From positions 1 through 64,000 of the forward strand of contig CAMYOD010000006.1 of NCBI GenBank assembly GCA_947259975.1: DNA of 64,000 nt, given 5' to 3'. The translations under genes were made by a program, and so were the position numbers. The notes beneath the pieces were generated by a model. It saw only the letters and a program-made list of their open reading frames with translations. It ran no database searches and was not told the DNA's origin. Below, one piece after another: positions 56,458 to 64,000 of this stretch (the first letter of the stretch is position 1; the number at the start of each line of letters is the position of its first letter). Origin of the DNA: an uncultured Gammaproteobacteria bacterium. GTDB taxonomy: Bacteria > Pseudomonadota > Gammaproteobacteria > HyVt-429.

Positions 56458-57048
56458 ATGATGGCACGTTGGCGAAATAATCCGGAGTCTTACGGCCGCC
56501 TTGCGCGCGGGTTGCATTGGGGCGTCGCACTGCTATTTATCGCCGCTTATTGCGCGGTCTATTATCGGCATTGGTTTACGGTCAAGGACACGCCGGAAAA
56601 TTGGATCGCCCTGCAGTTACATCTATCGATAGGCGTGACCATTGCGGTTTTCGTCATATTGCGCGTTATCTGGGTCATGCAGGAATCTCACCCGCTGCCG
56701 CCACCGGGCAAGCCTTGGGAACATGTCGCGGCGCGCGCCATGCACATACTGTTATACGTGATCATGATCTATATGCCGCTAACCGGCTATCTCGGCACCA
56801 AGGCGGATACCGAATTTTTCTTTCTTTTCGATATACCCAAGTTTCCCGACACGGCGCTTTTTCAGTGGCTGGTGACGGATAAGTTCGGGCTCAGCTTCGA
56901 GGAGTGGGAGGCGCCCCTCGACTTCATCCACAAGAAATCCGGCGCCTACCTCGTATGGGTTTTGGTGTTACTGCACGCCGGTGCTGCGATATACCATCAC
57001 GTGGTGCGCCGAGATAATACTCTGCGACGCATGTGGTCCGGCCAATAA
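56458..57048 (+). CDS. Cytochrome b561 family protein
   Basis: The protein has 196 residues (start ATG 56458 or 56461) with four membrane helices. Haem-ligand histidines are in RGLHWGVAL, LQLHLSIG, RAMHILLYV and LLHAGAAIYHH. The layout is that of CybB-type diheme cytochrome b561, which oxidises ubiquinol in the inner membrane and, in E. coli, reduces superoxide. A perfect FNR-type box starts 108 bp after its stop. Confidence 0.92.
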   Translation: MMARWRNNPESYGRLARGLHWGVALLFIAAYCAVYYRHWFTVKDTPENWIALQLHLSIGVTIAVFVILRVIWVMQESHPLPPPGKPWEHVAARAMHILLYVIMIYMPLTGYLGTKADTEFFFLFDIPKFPDTALFQWLVTDKFGLSFEEWEAPLDFIHKKSGAYLVWVLVLLHAGAAIYHHVVRRDNTLRRMWSGQ

Positions 57049-57155
57049 CGGCGACCTGCAACAGGTCGCATCGCGGATGTGCGATCTATCGTGCCCGTGA
57101 TGCGCATCGCTTTACGTAGCGTGGACATGACGCCGGATCGCGTATGGCGTTGACG

Positions 57156-57195
57156 TTGATCTGTATCAATGACGGTTCGCACATCTCAGTCTAAT
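57156..57195 (+). promoter_or_regulatory. FNR/ANR operator with class II promoter
   Basis: TTGATCTGTATCAA (57156-57169) matches TTGAT-N4-ATCAA exactly. A -10-like TCTAAT (57190-57195, five of six bases) places the box centre about 40 bp before the expected start site. The lipoprotein gene starts at 57236, with AAGGAGG just before its ATG. Confidence 0.7.
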
Positions 57196-57235
57196 CTGAT
57201 GCCATGCAGGTAATTCGACGGCAAGGAGGTGGCTC

Positions 57236-57661
57236 ATGAAGGTCGTTCAATTTATGCGGCCCGTGATGATCATCTCGGTACTCATCACACTGTCAGGCAC
57301 CGCGGGCTGTGTCTATGAACCTTATCGTGGCGGCCCGCCGGTCTATCGCTCGGCCTATCGGCATTATCCGTATCACTATTACTACTATCCGAGCACACGG
57401 GTCTATTTTCATCTCCACTCGGGAGACTACTACTACCACCGCGACAAACGCTGGCACCGCGCGCATGTATTGCCGCCACATGTGTTTCTGGATCGGCGCG
57501 ACCGGGTGCGGGTCTGGATCGACGCCAGTCGGCCACATGACCGGCAGCGTGATCACGTAAAGCGTTACAAACCCTCGCCCCGATATCACGCCGATCGGCA
57601 CCGGGATCGTGACGAGCGTGCGCACAATCGTCGTGAACATAAGAAATATCGCAACCGATGA
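57236..57661 (+). CDS. His/Tyr/Arg-rich putative lipoprotein
   Basis: The protein has 141 residues from ATG 57236, with AAGGAGGTGG upstream. A signal sequence (MRPVMIISVLITLSG) ends in GTAGC, a plausible lipobox. The mature part is very rich in His, Tyr and Arg (YRHYPYHYYYYPSTR, HSGDYYYHRDKRWHRAH, then a long basic RDRHRDRDERAHNRREH-like tail). It may bind metal or nucleic acid or pack in the envelope; none of this is shown. The FNR box upstream suggests it is made without oxygen. Confidence 0.75.
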   Translation: MKVVQFMRPVMIISVLITLSGTAGCVYEPYRGGPPVYRSAYRHYPYHYYYYPSTRVYFHLHSGDYYYHRDKRWHRAHVLPPHVFLDRRDRVRVWIDASRPHDRQRDHVKRYKPSPRYHADRHRDRDERAHNRREHKKYRNR

Positions 57662-57724
57662 CGCTTGCGAGCGGGTCGGGATGACTTACACTGGCTCGGT
57701 CTGACTGTTTACGACCACCGCGAT

Positions 57725-58090
57725 ATGCCTGCCCAACTGTTCATGCTAAACGGTGTGCCGGATGACGAGGCCGATGAAGTGCGGGCCTTACTGTCGGCAC
57801 ACGGGATTGATTACTATGAGACCAAGGGTGGTCGCTGGGGGATCTCAGTGGCCGCGATCTGGTTGCGGGATGAGGCCCAAATGGAAGCGGCGCGTGGACT
57901 GCTAAACGAGTATCAGACTGAGCGTAGTGCGCGGTTGCGCGGTGAATACGAACAACGCAAGCGCGAGGGCAGGGCCGAAACCATGTTGGATCGCATACGG
58001 CGCGAACCGCTGCTATTCATGGTTTATCTCGGTGTCGTGCTGGTGATCCTGTACCTATCCATCAAGCCGTTCATCGATTTCGGTCGTTGA
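57725..58090 (+). CDS. DUF6164-like membrane-anchored protein
   Basis: The protein has 121 residues from ATG 57725. A small alpha-beta domain (QLFMLNGVPDDEADEVRALL, then GIDYYETKGGRWGISVAAIW) resembles the DUF2007/DUF6164 signal-transducing fold. One C-terminal membrane helix follows (LFMVYLGVVLVILYLSIKPF), so the domain faces the cytoplasm. The function is unknown. Confidence 0.75.
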   Translation: MPAQLFMLNGVPDDEADEVRALLSAHGIDYYETKGGRWGISVAAIWLRDEAQMEAARGLLNEYQTERSARLRGEYEQRKREGRAETMLDRIRREPLLFMVYLGVVLVILYLSIKPFIDFGR

Positions 58091-58133
58091 CGACCAGGAT
58101 CGATGTCGATGCGGAGCGCAAGGATCCGCAGCG

Positions 58134-58874
58134 CTATTTCACCAGATGCAGGTTTGCAGACTTTCCCGGGATATCCTCAATTTTAATCAGGGGTGTTTCG
58201 GTGGGCAGCTTGGTGGACTCGCATTGCACACGCCAGACGACGGCAAGCATGCGGCGAATTCCGTTGACAATGGTGTCGGCATTTTCCTGCACCTTTACCG
58301 CATACAGACTCGCCTCGCCCACCAGCCCCCAGAAACGATCCAGGTCCGGTTCCGGATTCCCAAGTTCGGTCTCGAGTTTTCCGAGCCGCGTCAGCATGCG
58401 GGTGCGTTGTTGCTGCTCGATCTTGGGATGCCCGGTGACGAACTGACGCAACATATGAATGTCGCGGCGGATGTTACGTTTGTCATCGTCATTGAATTTA
58501 TAGCGAACTTTGCCTTTTTCCAGCAGCAGAGAGTATTCCGTGCGCATGGAATCAAGCTGCCCCTCGACGGCCTTTTTTTGCAGGAACTGTTTTAGTTCGT
58601 GCATATACTTGAGAATCGCGCGCGAATTCTGCTCCGGCGAGCGGGTAAGTTCAGGCAACGGCTGGGAATAATCATGCGGGTGGGTCGCGGTATACGCGTT
58701 GAGTAAGGCAAAGGCCCGCAGATAGACTTCGTGGTCCTCGATGAGCGTGACCGCACCCGACTCCGCGAGCTGTTCTTTATAAAATGCAACCGCATCCGCG
58801 CATATAGTGGTGCAGGCGGCGACCGGATCGGTCGGCAATGAATGCAGGTAATCTTCGTCAAACGAGTGCGACAT
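58134..58874 (-). CDS. Helical cytoplasmic protein, unknown
   Basis: The protein has 246 residues from ATG 58874 (the frame extends to 58949). It is largely helical with many charged residues and no signal or membrane helix. A long central helix region reads YMHELKQFLQKKAVEGQLDS and the end is KIEDIPGKSANLHLVK. I do not recognise the family. It converges on the DUF6164-like gene and is divergent from the CDGSH fusion gene. Confidence 0.65.
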   Translation of the reverse strand: MSHSFDEDYLHSLPTDPVAACTTICADAVAFYKEQLAESGAVTLIEDHEVYLRAFALLNAYTATHPHDYSQPLPELTRSPEQNSRAILKYMHELKQFLQKKAVEGQLDSMRTEYSLLLEKGKVRYKFNDDDKRNIRRDIHMLRQFVTGHPKIEQQQRTRMLTRLGKLETELGNPEPDLDRFWGLVGEASLYAVKVQENADTIVNGIRRMLAVVWRVQCESTKLPTETPLIKIEDIPGKSANLHLVK

Positions 58875-59110
58875 GGCGAATCTCTCGCGCTGGAATGGTC
58901 GGGCATCGGTCGGCGCAGTCGCACCCATAATCCCCCACCTTTCCGTCACGATACCACAAAAGTTCTTGCTGGAGACCTATTTCCTACCATCCAATCATGG
59001 CATTTCTCTCGGTGCGGGTGCATTGCCAGCGGTGCTCTCGTTGAATCGGATCTATTCCGCTAACATGGATTCGGTGAGCGCTTGTTCAACTGTCCATGGA
59101 GGTAAATCTA

Positions 59111-59764
59111 ATGGCCAAAGATCCCGTCTTTCGCTATTCCGGTAAGGATGTTGATGTGTGCTGGGATGAGCGCCTGTGTATTCATATCGGCGAATGCGGG
59201 CGCGCCGCAGGTGATTTGTTCGTCGGCGGTCGGCAGCCGTGGTGTCAACCGGATTTGGTAGCCACCGGCGATGTGGTCGACGTGGTGCAACGCTGCCCGA
59301 CCGGTGCGCTGACCTTCGAGACCAAAGATGGCCGCGTGACGGAGGTCCCGGCTCCGTACAATCAGGTTGTCGTGACTTATAACGGGCCGCTCTTGATACA
59401 GGGTGATCTGGATATCGAGGGTGTACCCGATGACATGCCGGGTGTGCGCTATCGCGCCGCGCTATGCCGCTGTGGGCATTCCGGGAATAAACCCTTCTGC
59501 GACAACAGTCATGAGCAGGCGAATTTTCGTGACTACGGCGCGGTCGGCGAAACGGGCGACGGCAATACCGAGGAGGGCGGCGCGCTCGCGATCAAAGCCT
59601 TGCCGGACGGTCCCTTGTTGCTTGCCGGTAACCTTGCCATTACGGCGAGTAGTGGCCGCGATGCATGGCGAGGCAAGAACGCCGCGCTATGCCGTTGTGG
59701 TGCGTCCAACAACAAGCCGTTTTGCGACGGCAGTCATAAGCGCGCGGGCTTCAAGACGGACTAA
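59111..59764 (+). CDS. Ferredoxin-like domain fused to two CDGSH domains
   Basis: The protein has 217 residues from ATG 59111, with GGAGGTAAAT upstream. The N-terminal ~75 residues are a divergent [4Fe-4S] domain (Fer4_19 type): CWDERLC, GECGRAAGDLF, PWCQPD and QRCPTGAL. Two CDGSH motifs follow: CRCGHSGNKPFCDNSH (CDNSH variant) and CRCGASNNKPFCDGSH. It should therefore carry up to three clusters, in the cytoplasm. It is likely an electron carrier or cluster store. Confidence 0.9.
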   Translation: MAKDPVFRYSGKDVDVCWDERLCIHIGECGRAAGDLFVGGRQPWCQPDLVATGDVVDVVQRCPTGALTFETKDGRVTEVPAPYNQVVVTYNGPLLIQGDLDIEGVPDDMPGVRYRAALCRCGHSGNKPFCDNSHEQANFRDYGAVGETGDGNTEEGGALAIKALPDGPLLLAGNLAITASSGRDAWRGKNAALCRCGASNNKPFCDGSHKRAGFKTD

Positions 59765-59871
59765 AAGTCATGCATTTGCCAACATACAGCATTTAAGTAA
59801 AAAGGAAGGTCGGCCATGACTTTTCCTCCCTGTTCATTTGTATCTTTACATGCGTGTTCGAGGTTAGATTG

Positions 59872-60075
59872 ATGGAAAATCGGTTGGCAGAATTGGAAAG
59901 TCGTATCGCATTTCAGGACAAAACACTTAATGAGCTCAATGACGTCATCATACGCCAGCAACGACAGATCGATCAGATGAGTAAAGGGTTGGCGGAGCTG
60001 CAGGCGCAGGTAAAATCCCTGGCGCCGGCCATGGTGGCACCGTCGACGGAGGAGACGCCACCACCACACTATTAG
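59872..60075 (+). CDS. slyX: SlyX family protein
   Basis: The protein has 67 residues from ATG 59872. It is almost one coiled coil (LAELESRIAFQDKTLNELND, then QQRQIDQMSKGLAELQAQ) with a Pro-rich end, PPPHY, as in SlyX. The role of SlyX is not known. The gene stands alone on the plus strand. Confidence 0.85.
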   Translation: MENRLAELESRIAFQDKTLNELNDVIIRQQRQIDQMSKGLAELQAQVKSLAPAMVAPSTEETPPPHY

Positions 60076-60243
60076 GCCGGTCTTACCCTCGACCCATTCC
60101 GTGACCTGCCGCCAGGAAATGCCCCCCTATCTGGCGTATTTTATATCTGTGGCAATCCTGTCACAGCGTTACGCGTACCGGAATTTGCTTCCGGGAAAAG
60201 TGGTGCGAACGCCTATTACATTCGAATCGATGGGGAGTCAGCA

Positions 60244-60658
60244 ATGAAACGCAACGGAAAATGGGTCTATGGTGCCATTATACCGTTCGCCGCGGCGGCT
60301 TTTCTGCTCGGGACCGGCGTGCAGGCAGCACACCTTGACCCCGGTTCCAGTGTATGACGAAGCGGCTTATACGGCGTTCGTTGAGGGCGCCATGACGAAA
60401 TTGGACAAATACTATCTGCAGAGCATCGACAGGAACTTGTCGCAAGGCGAGATCGAAAAGGCGAAACGCGAGTATCTCAAGGTCGCGCGCGACTTGTTGC
60501 GGAGGATGAATGCGAAGTTTGATGCTCTTAATCTCAAGGAAGGTGCAACCTTGTCCCATACCGAGACGCTGTTGAGCATTCATGTCATGACCATGATGGC
60601 CGACATGCTGGCGTCCGAGCACCAGGCCCACGAGGATCGGTGGGAGTACGCGCACTAA
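60244..60658 (+). pseudogene. Periplasmic helical protein, frameshifted after its signal
   Basis: ATG 60244 has GGGGAG upstream and encodes a good signal peptide (WVYGAIIPFAAAAFLLGTG, cleavage near VQA). This frame stops at about 60357. The remainder, in the next frame, reads TLTPVPVYDEAAYTAFVEGA and continues with a charged helical body to 60658 (LSQGEIEKAKREYLKVARDL, HVMTMMADMLASEHQAHEDR). A single extra base near 60325-60335 explains the break. The mature protein would have about 105 residues. Family unknown. Confidence 0.65.
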
Positions 60659-60976
60659 GGGACTGAGTCCTTCCATTCTTTGCGAACAAGCGGCTCGGTA
60701 GCGAACGATTCACAGCGTATGACCGACCCCTTGTTGTCAGGAAACCGCCCGCGTCCTCCGGTGTGATACGGGGCCTCAACGGCTGCGTCGAACGCCGTAA
60801 CCCAGCTCTTTTTTGGCATTTAGCGCACCCTGGCATGAGGTGCCGCTTGTCCGGCACCCCGTTGTCATCCCGTTCAATGGCGATGCCAACAGCATTGCAT
60901 GCAGAGCAGTCGCAGTGCTACCGTCAATCACGCCGACGTATTCTAATAATGAAGGTCTTTTCCGAAGGAGGACGTC
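60659..60976. other. 318-bp gene-free stretch
   Basis: No convincing frame or RNA gene is visible. It contains a hairpin, GGTGCCG-CTTGTC-CGGCACC, at 60839-60858 with no T run. A strong ribosome binding site (AAGGAGG) for the next gene lies at its right end. Confidence 0.4.
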
Positions 60977-61372
60977 ATGTTTGTGAAGATTATCCTGGCG
61001 ACGGTCGCCGTATTCGTGGCCTGGTTCGTGATGGACTGGGTCATTCATGGGATGTTGTTAATGCCCACCTATGAAGAAACGGCGGATCTGTGGCGTCCCG
61101 AGGCGGAGATGAAACACGTGGTGATGTCGATGGTCAATGCCATTACCGCGTTGTGTCTTGCGACGATCTACGCGCTTTACATCAGGGATAAAGGCGTAAG
61201 GACCGGGTTGATTTACGGATTGTTGCTGGGTGTCGCCTTTGGTGTAGGTATGGGTTTCGGCAGCTACAGTTACCAACCGATTCCGTATTTCCTCGCCCAG
61301 GCCTGGTTCTGGGCCGGGGTGGTAGAAGTCGGTGTGGCGGGTCTTCTGCTGGGTCTTATCATAAAGGATTAA
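60977..61372 (+). CDS. Small membrane protein, unknown
   Basis: The protein has 131 residues with AAGGAGG upstream of the ATG. It has four predicted membrane helices, at about 3-22, 50-68, 75-95 and 105-128. The first helix ends DWVIHGMLLMPTYEETADLW, which has a conserved-looking Asp-Trp-His pattern. The third contains repeated glycines (LLLGVAFGVGMGFGS). I do not recognise it with confidence. Confidence 0.7.
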   Translation: MFVKIILATVAVFVAWFVMDWVIHGMLLMPTYEETADLWRPEAEMKHVVMSMVNAITALCLATIYALYIRDKGVRTGLIYGLLLGVAFGVGMGFGSYSYQPIPYFLAQAWFWAGVVEVGVAGLLLGLIIKD

Positions 61373-61492
61373 AGACCCGGTGTGCGCGGGCTTGCGAGAC
61401 TTGACCAGGCCCTGATCGGAAATATTGATCTGACAACATGTTCCATTGCTCAGCGAGCCGTTCATATGGCGGATGTGACGAGCCTTAGTTGA

Positions 61493-61924
61493 ATGCACAT
61501 GATATTTGTCACACCCGACATTGAGCTCAACGAGGACGAGCTACATTTTCAGTTCGTGCTTGCCTCGGGTCCCGGTGGGCAGAACGTGAACAAGGTCGCC
61601 ACTGCGGTACAGTTACGTTTCGATATCAATCGCTCCACCGCACTGTCCGGAGACGTGCGCACACGGTTGCGACATTTGGCCGGTACGCGACTGACCCGGG
61701 ATGGCGTGCTGGTGATCACTGCACGGCGTTTTCGCACCCAGGCTCGCAATCGTGCGGATGCGATCGAACGCCTGGTGCTGCTGATTCGCAAGGCGGCGAT
61801 CCGGCCCAGGCCGCGCCGCACGACCAAGCCCTCGGCCGCCGTGAAGCGACGTCGCCGCGAGGACAAGCGGCGGCGGGGCGAGCGCAAGCGGGAGCGGGCG
61901 CCGGTGAAGCTACCGCCGGCATGA
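61493..61924 (+). CDS. arfB: Alternative ribosome-rescue factor ArfB
   Basis: The protein has 143 residues (start ATG 61493 or 61499). It has the release-factor GGQ in ASGPGGQNVNKVATAVQLRF and lacks the stop-codon recognition domains, as in ArfB (YaeJ). The basic C-terminal tail (VKRRRREDKRRRGERKRE) is the part that enters the empty mRNA channel. It hydrolyses peptidyl-tRNA on stalled ribosomes. Confidence 0.93.
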   Translation: MHMIFVTPDIELNEDELHFQFVLASGPGGQNVNKVATAVQLRFDINRSTALSGDVRTRLRHLAGTRLTRDGVLVITARRFRTQARNRADAIERLVLLIRKAAIRPRPRRTTKPSAAVKRRRREDKRRRGERKRERAPVKLPPA

Positions 61925-62053
61925 TATCCCGAGGTGACCGGAAATCCGGCGTTCGCTGCAGGGGAGTGCTGTAACAAGGGCGCTGACCCTATTTACCGCA
62001 GCGTGGTTTAAGATAGGGTCTCCGAGGCCATCGACCAACGTGGAGCGCAGGCA

Positions 62054-62401
62054 ATGAAACCAATCACCGTAGAGTTCACGGCCAAATCCGGCGATGTGGA
62101 ATTCACCGAAGAGAGTGTCACGCTCCAGAATCTGCAAGAGCTGTTCGATTTCGTCGCCCCCGGTGGCGGCTGTGAGGCGATTCCCTCTGAGGTAGAAGAA
62201 ATCAAGATGGTGTTTTTGCGTCCGGAACATGCAAACGTCAGCAATCCGGTGGCGGACCTGCCCATCGTCCTGGAGTTGGGCATGGTGGTACTCATCGGCC
62301 CGCTCGCCGAGGTCGTGCAGGCGTCCGAGCAAATACTCGATAAGGCCGGCCGCGGTGAGCTGTCACAGTCGTTCCTAACAGTCATCGGCGCCGGTGCCTG
62401 A
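62054..62401 (+). CDS. Hypothetical protein, 115 residues
   Basis: The protein is mildly acidic and has no signal peptide. It starts MKPITVEFTAKSGDVEFTEE and ends QASEQILDKAGRGELSQSFL, with a short hydrophobic stretch (LPIVLELGMVVLIGPLAEVV) between. It might be an alpha-beta domain. I do not recognise the family. There is no ribosome binding site of note (GGAGCGCAGGCA before the ATG). Confidence 0.55.
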   Translation: MKPITVEFTAKSGDVEFTEESVTLQNLQELFDFVAPGGGCEAIPSEVEEIKMVFLRPEHANVSNPVADLPIVLELGMVVLIGPLAEVVQASEQILDKAGRGELSQSFLTVIGAGA

Positions 62402-62535
62402 AGCCGAGGCTCACCTGGGAGCGGGTGCGACTAACAGTCTCACCACGGCGAGACCGTCTGCGAGCGCACTTGATCGTAGCCGGTGACATTCCCTTGTATG
62501 GGCTTCGCGCAACTGAATCGGTGCTGGCCCCAGCA

Positions 62536-64000
62536 TTAGTCCGCGGGTGACGCGTCAATCTCCGAGGAATCCACCTCAAAGGGCCAGCCCTTGATGCCAC
62601 CGCGCATGGACATAGCCTTGATGTTGCGCTCCCGCAGGAGAAAGGCCGCGGCCTTGCTGCGTCGACCGCTGCGGCAATAAACGACATAGGTCGCCTCCGG
62701 ATCGAGTTTGTGCACATCCCAACGCAGCCGATCCAGCGGAACCAGGGGCGCGCCGGGGATGCGGGATTCCTCGTATTCCATGTCATAGCGGCAATCGAGC
62801 CACAAGGCATTACCGTCTTGTACCAGCTCGAGGGCCGCGGCGGGATCGACCTCCTCGACCATGCCAGGACGCAATAACTTATCGAAGTCTGCCTTATCCA
62901 ATGCCAGTAAGCGGCCCGGTGTGGTCATGGTCACCGTCGCGTTTCGATAGGCGCCCTGCAGCAGGGCCTCCTCACCGAAGGCATCGCCCGGACCCAGGGT
63001 GGCCACGCGGCTGGTTTCATCGGTAAAGGGATCGGTACGCATGACCTCGGCCTCGCCGCTGTCGATCACGTAATAACATTCGCCCTTCTCGCCCTCGGTA
63101 ATCACGGTGTCGCCGGCCTGAACATCCTTCGGGTACATACGCTTAAATGCGGTCTTGACGTTCTCCAAAGGGACCTCGTGGAACACGCTGACCTGCTTTA
63201 CCAGATTCATGCGATGCCGAAGTTCTTCATCGTTTTCCAGATCGTCGGCGAATTGCTGACTCCAACCGAGTAGTTCATCGATGCTGTCTGCGTTAAGCAT
63301 CACATATCGCACGTCCGTAACGGCGCGGACGCGGATGCGATTGGCCGCACCGAGGAACGCGAAACCACCTTCGGTCGCGGCTGGTTCGAGCAACCAGGTG
63401 TGGCTCTTGTCATGGCCATCGGCGACGGACCAGGTACGTTGCGCCTCGAGTTTTCCCTCGATGAGAATGAGATGATCACTCATCTCATGCTCCTCCTTTA
63501 TGATCAGGTCACCGGCGCTGGCAATGCTGACACCTTTCTCTTCCAGCAGCGACTCAAGCTGCTCCACTGAGAGTGGACCAAGCAGACGTGTCGCCCGCAG
63601 ACGTTGCGCAAGGGCTTTCATGGGTTCTTCCTCCTCAATTAATCGCATATTTTGATCTTCGACTTCACCATTCGCGTTATCAGGTCGTTGCGTGGGGTAT
63701 AGCAATGCCTTCATGGGATGGTCGCGATCCTTGTGAATCACATAATCCTCGCCGAGGATCTGCAGGCACCCCGATCGCTCCAACACATCGAGTACGCTAC
63801 TGCGAGTCGTATAAAGGTATAAATCGTCACCCCGGTCGCGGCGGCGTTTCGCTTCGGCAGCAATGAGTATGGCGCCGGGCACATCCAGATAGGTCAGGTG
63901 GTCGGTACGCAACAGCAGAATGTTGTTTTCGTCGGCGGACTCATCGAGTCGCGCGAGGGCGGATTCCACGTGGCGCACTGAGCCAAAAAATAAGTTGCCA
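62536..64000 (-). CDS. SulP-type transporter C-terminus: STAS, two cNMP-like domains, rhodanese (partial)
   Basis: The frame stays open to the window end. Reading from 64000 it begins GNLFFGSVRHVESALARL, which is the start of a SulP-type STAS domain (it ends about DYVIHKDRDHP). So the transporter body lies outside. Two cyclic-nucleotide-binding-like domains follow (LLGPLSVEQLESLLEEKG onward, and VSVFHEVPLENVKTAF onward, the second with PGDAFGEEALLQGAYRNATV). A rhodanese domain ends the protein, active site VVYCRSGRRSKAA. It probably moves sulfate or another anion across the inner membrane. Confidence 0.85.
   Translation of the reverse strand, partial: GNLFFGSVRHVESALARLDESADENNILLLRTDHLTYLDVPGAILIAAEAKRRRDRGDDLYLYTTRSSVLDVLERSGCLQILGEDYVIHKDRDHPMKALLYPTQRPDNANGEVEDQNMRLIEEEEPMKALAQRLRATRLLGPLSVEQLESLLEEKGVSIASAGDLIIKEEHEMSDHLILIEGKLEAQRTWSVADGHDKSHTWLLEPAATEGGFAFLGAANRIRVRAVTDVRYVMLNADSIDELLGWSQQFADDLENDEELRHRMNLVKQVSVFHEVPLENVKTAFKRMYPKDVQAGDTVITEGEKGECYYVIDSGEAEVMRTDPFTDETSRVATLGPGDAFGEEALLQGAYRNATVTMTTPGRLLALDKADFDKLLRPGMVEEVDPAAALELVQDGNALWLDCRYDMEYEESRIPGAPLVPLDRLRWDVHKLDPEATYVVYCRSGRRSKAAAFLLRERNIKAMSMRGGIKGWPFEVDSSEIDASPAD

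Overview
The window looks like chromosomal DNA of a free-living gammaproteobacterium of moderately high GC. The evidence is a mostly housekeeping gene set in gammaproteobacterial arrangements: priA-argS-SPOR protein, speA/speE, pdxA-rsmA, glyQ-glyS-gmhB-plsC, glnA-ntrB-ntrC, and metK with a SAH riboswitch and ahcY, followed by metF and metH. There are no rRNA or tRNA genes, no CRISPR array, no transposase and no prophage. I cannot name the species.

Layout. 0.1-13.7 kb: a lysozyme-fold protein, a TonB receptor, a CARDB protein, small membrane proteins, an alpha/beta-hydrolase gene with a frameshift, an orphan GspE-type ATPase, sfsA-sixA and a fructosamine-kinase-family gene. 13.7-14.3 kb: an AT-rich gap with three DnaA-box-like 9-mers. 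14.3-21.9 kb: priA, argS, SPOR protein, speA, speE. 21.9-26.1 kb: fetAB, a CDGSH protein, pdxA, rsmA, uspA. 26.1-31.6 kb, minus strand: mtgA, glyQ, glyS, a MazG-like gene, gmhB, plsC. 32.0-34.5 kb: a PP-loop sulfurtransferase, a TusA-like protein and a CDF transporter in one overlapping unit. 34.6-38.8 kb: glnA behind a sigma-54 promoter with two NtrC-like sites, then ntrB-ntrC. 38.8-41.0 kb: an inverse-autotransporter-like barrel with a poly-Thr insertion, and ttcA. 41.2-51.4 kb: the methyl cycle (metK, ahcY, metF, metH), with a PAS-GGDEF gene, a gamma-carbonic-anhydrase-like gene and a small HMA-fold gene between metF and metH. 51.6-54.4 kb: pyruvate phosphate dikinase. 54.5-62.4 kb: mostly small membrane, redox and periplasmic genes, two of them apparently frameshifted just after their signal peptides. 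62.5-64.0 kb: the C-terminal part of a gene that runs off the window, apparently a SulP transporter fused to STAS, two cyclic-nucleotide-type domains and rhodanese.

The genes form several functional groups. MetK, AhcY, MetF and MetH regenerate and recycle SAM, and the riboswitch links ahcY translation to SAH. NtrB/NtrC control glnA. Two tRNA-thiolase-type PP-loop proteins and a TusA-like carrier point to sulfur relay. Two perfect FNR/ANR palindromes and two related sites occur upstream of small or signalling genes, some at class II spacing from a -10-like hexamer, which suggests a scattered oxygen-responsive regulon. The least described material is the SulP-cNMP-rhodanese fusion, the poly-Thr barrel protein, the PP-loop/TusA/CDF unit and the cluster of small genes at 54-62 kb.
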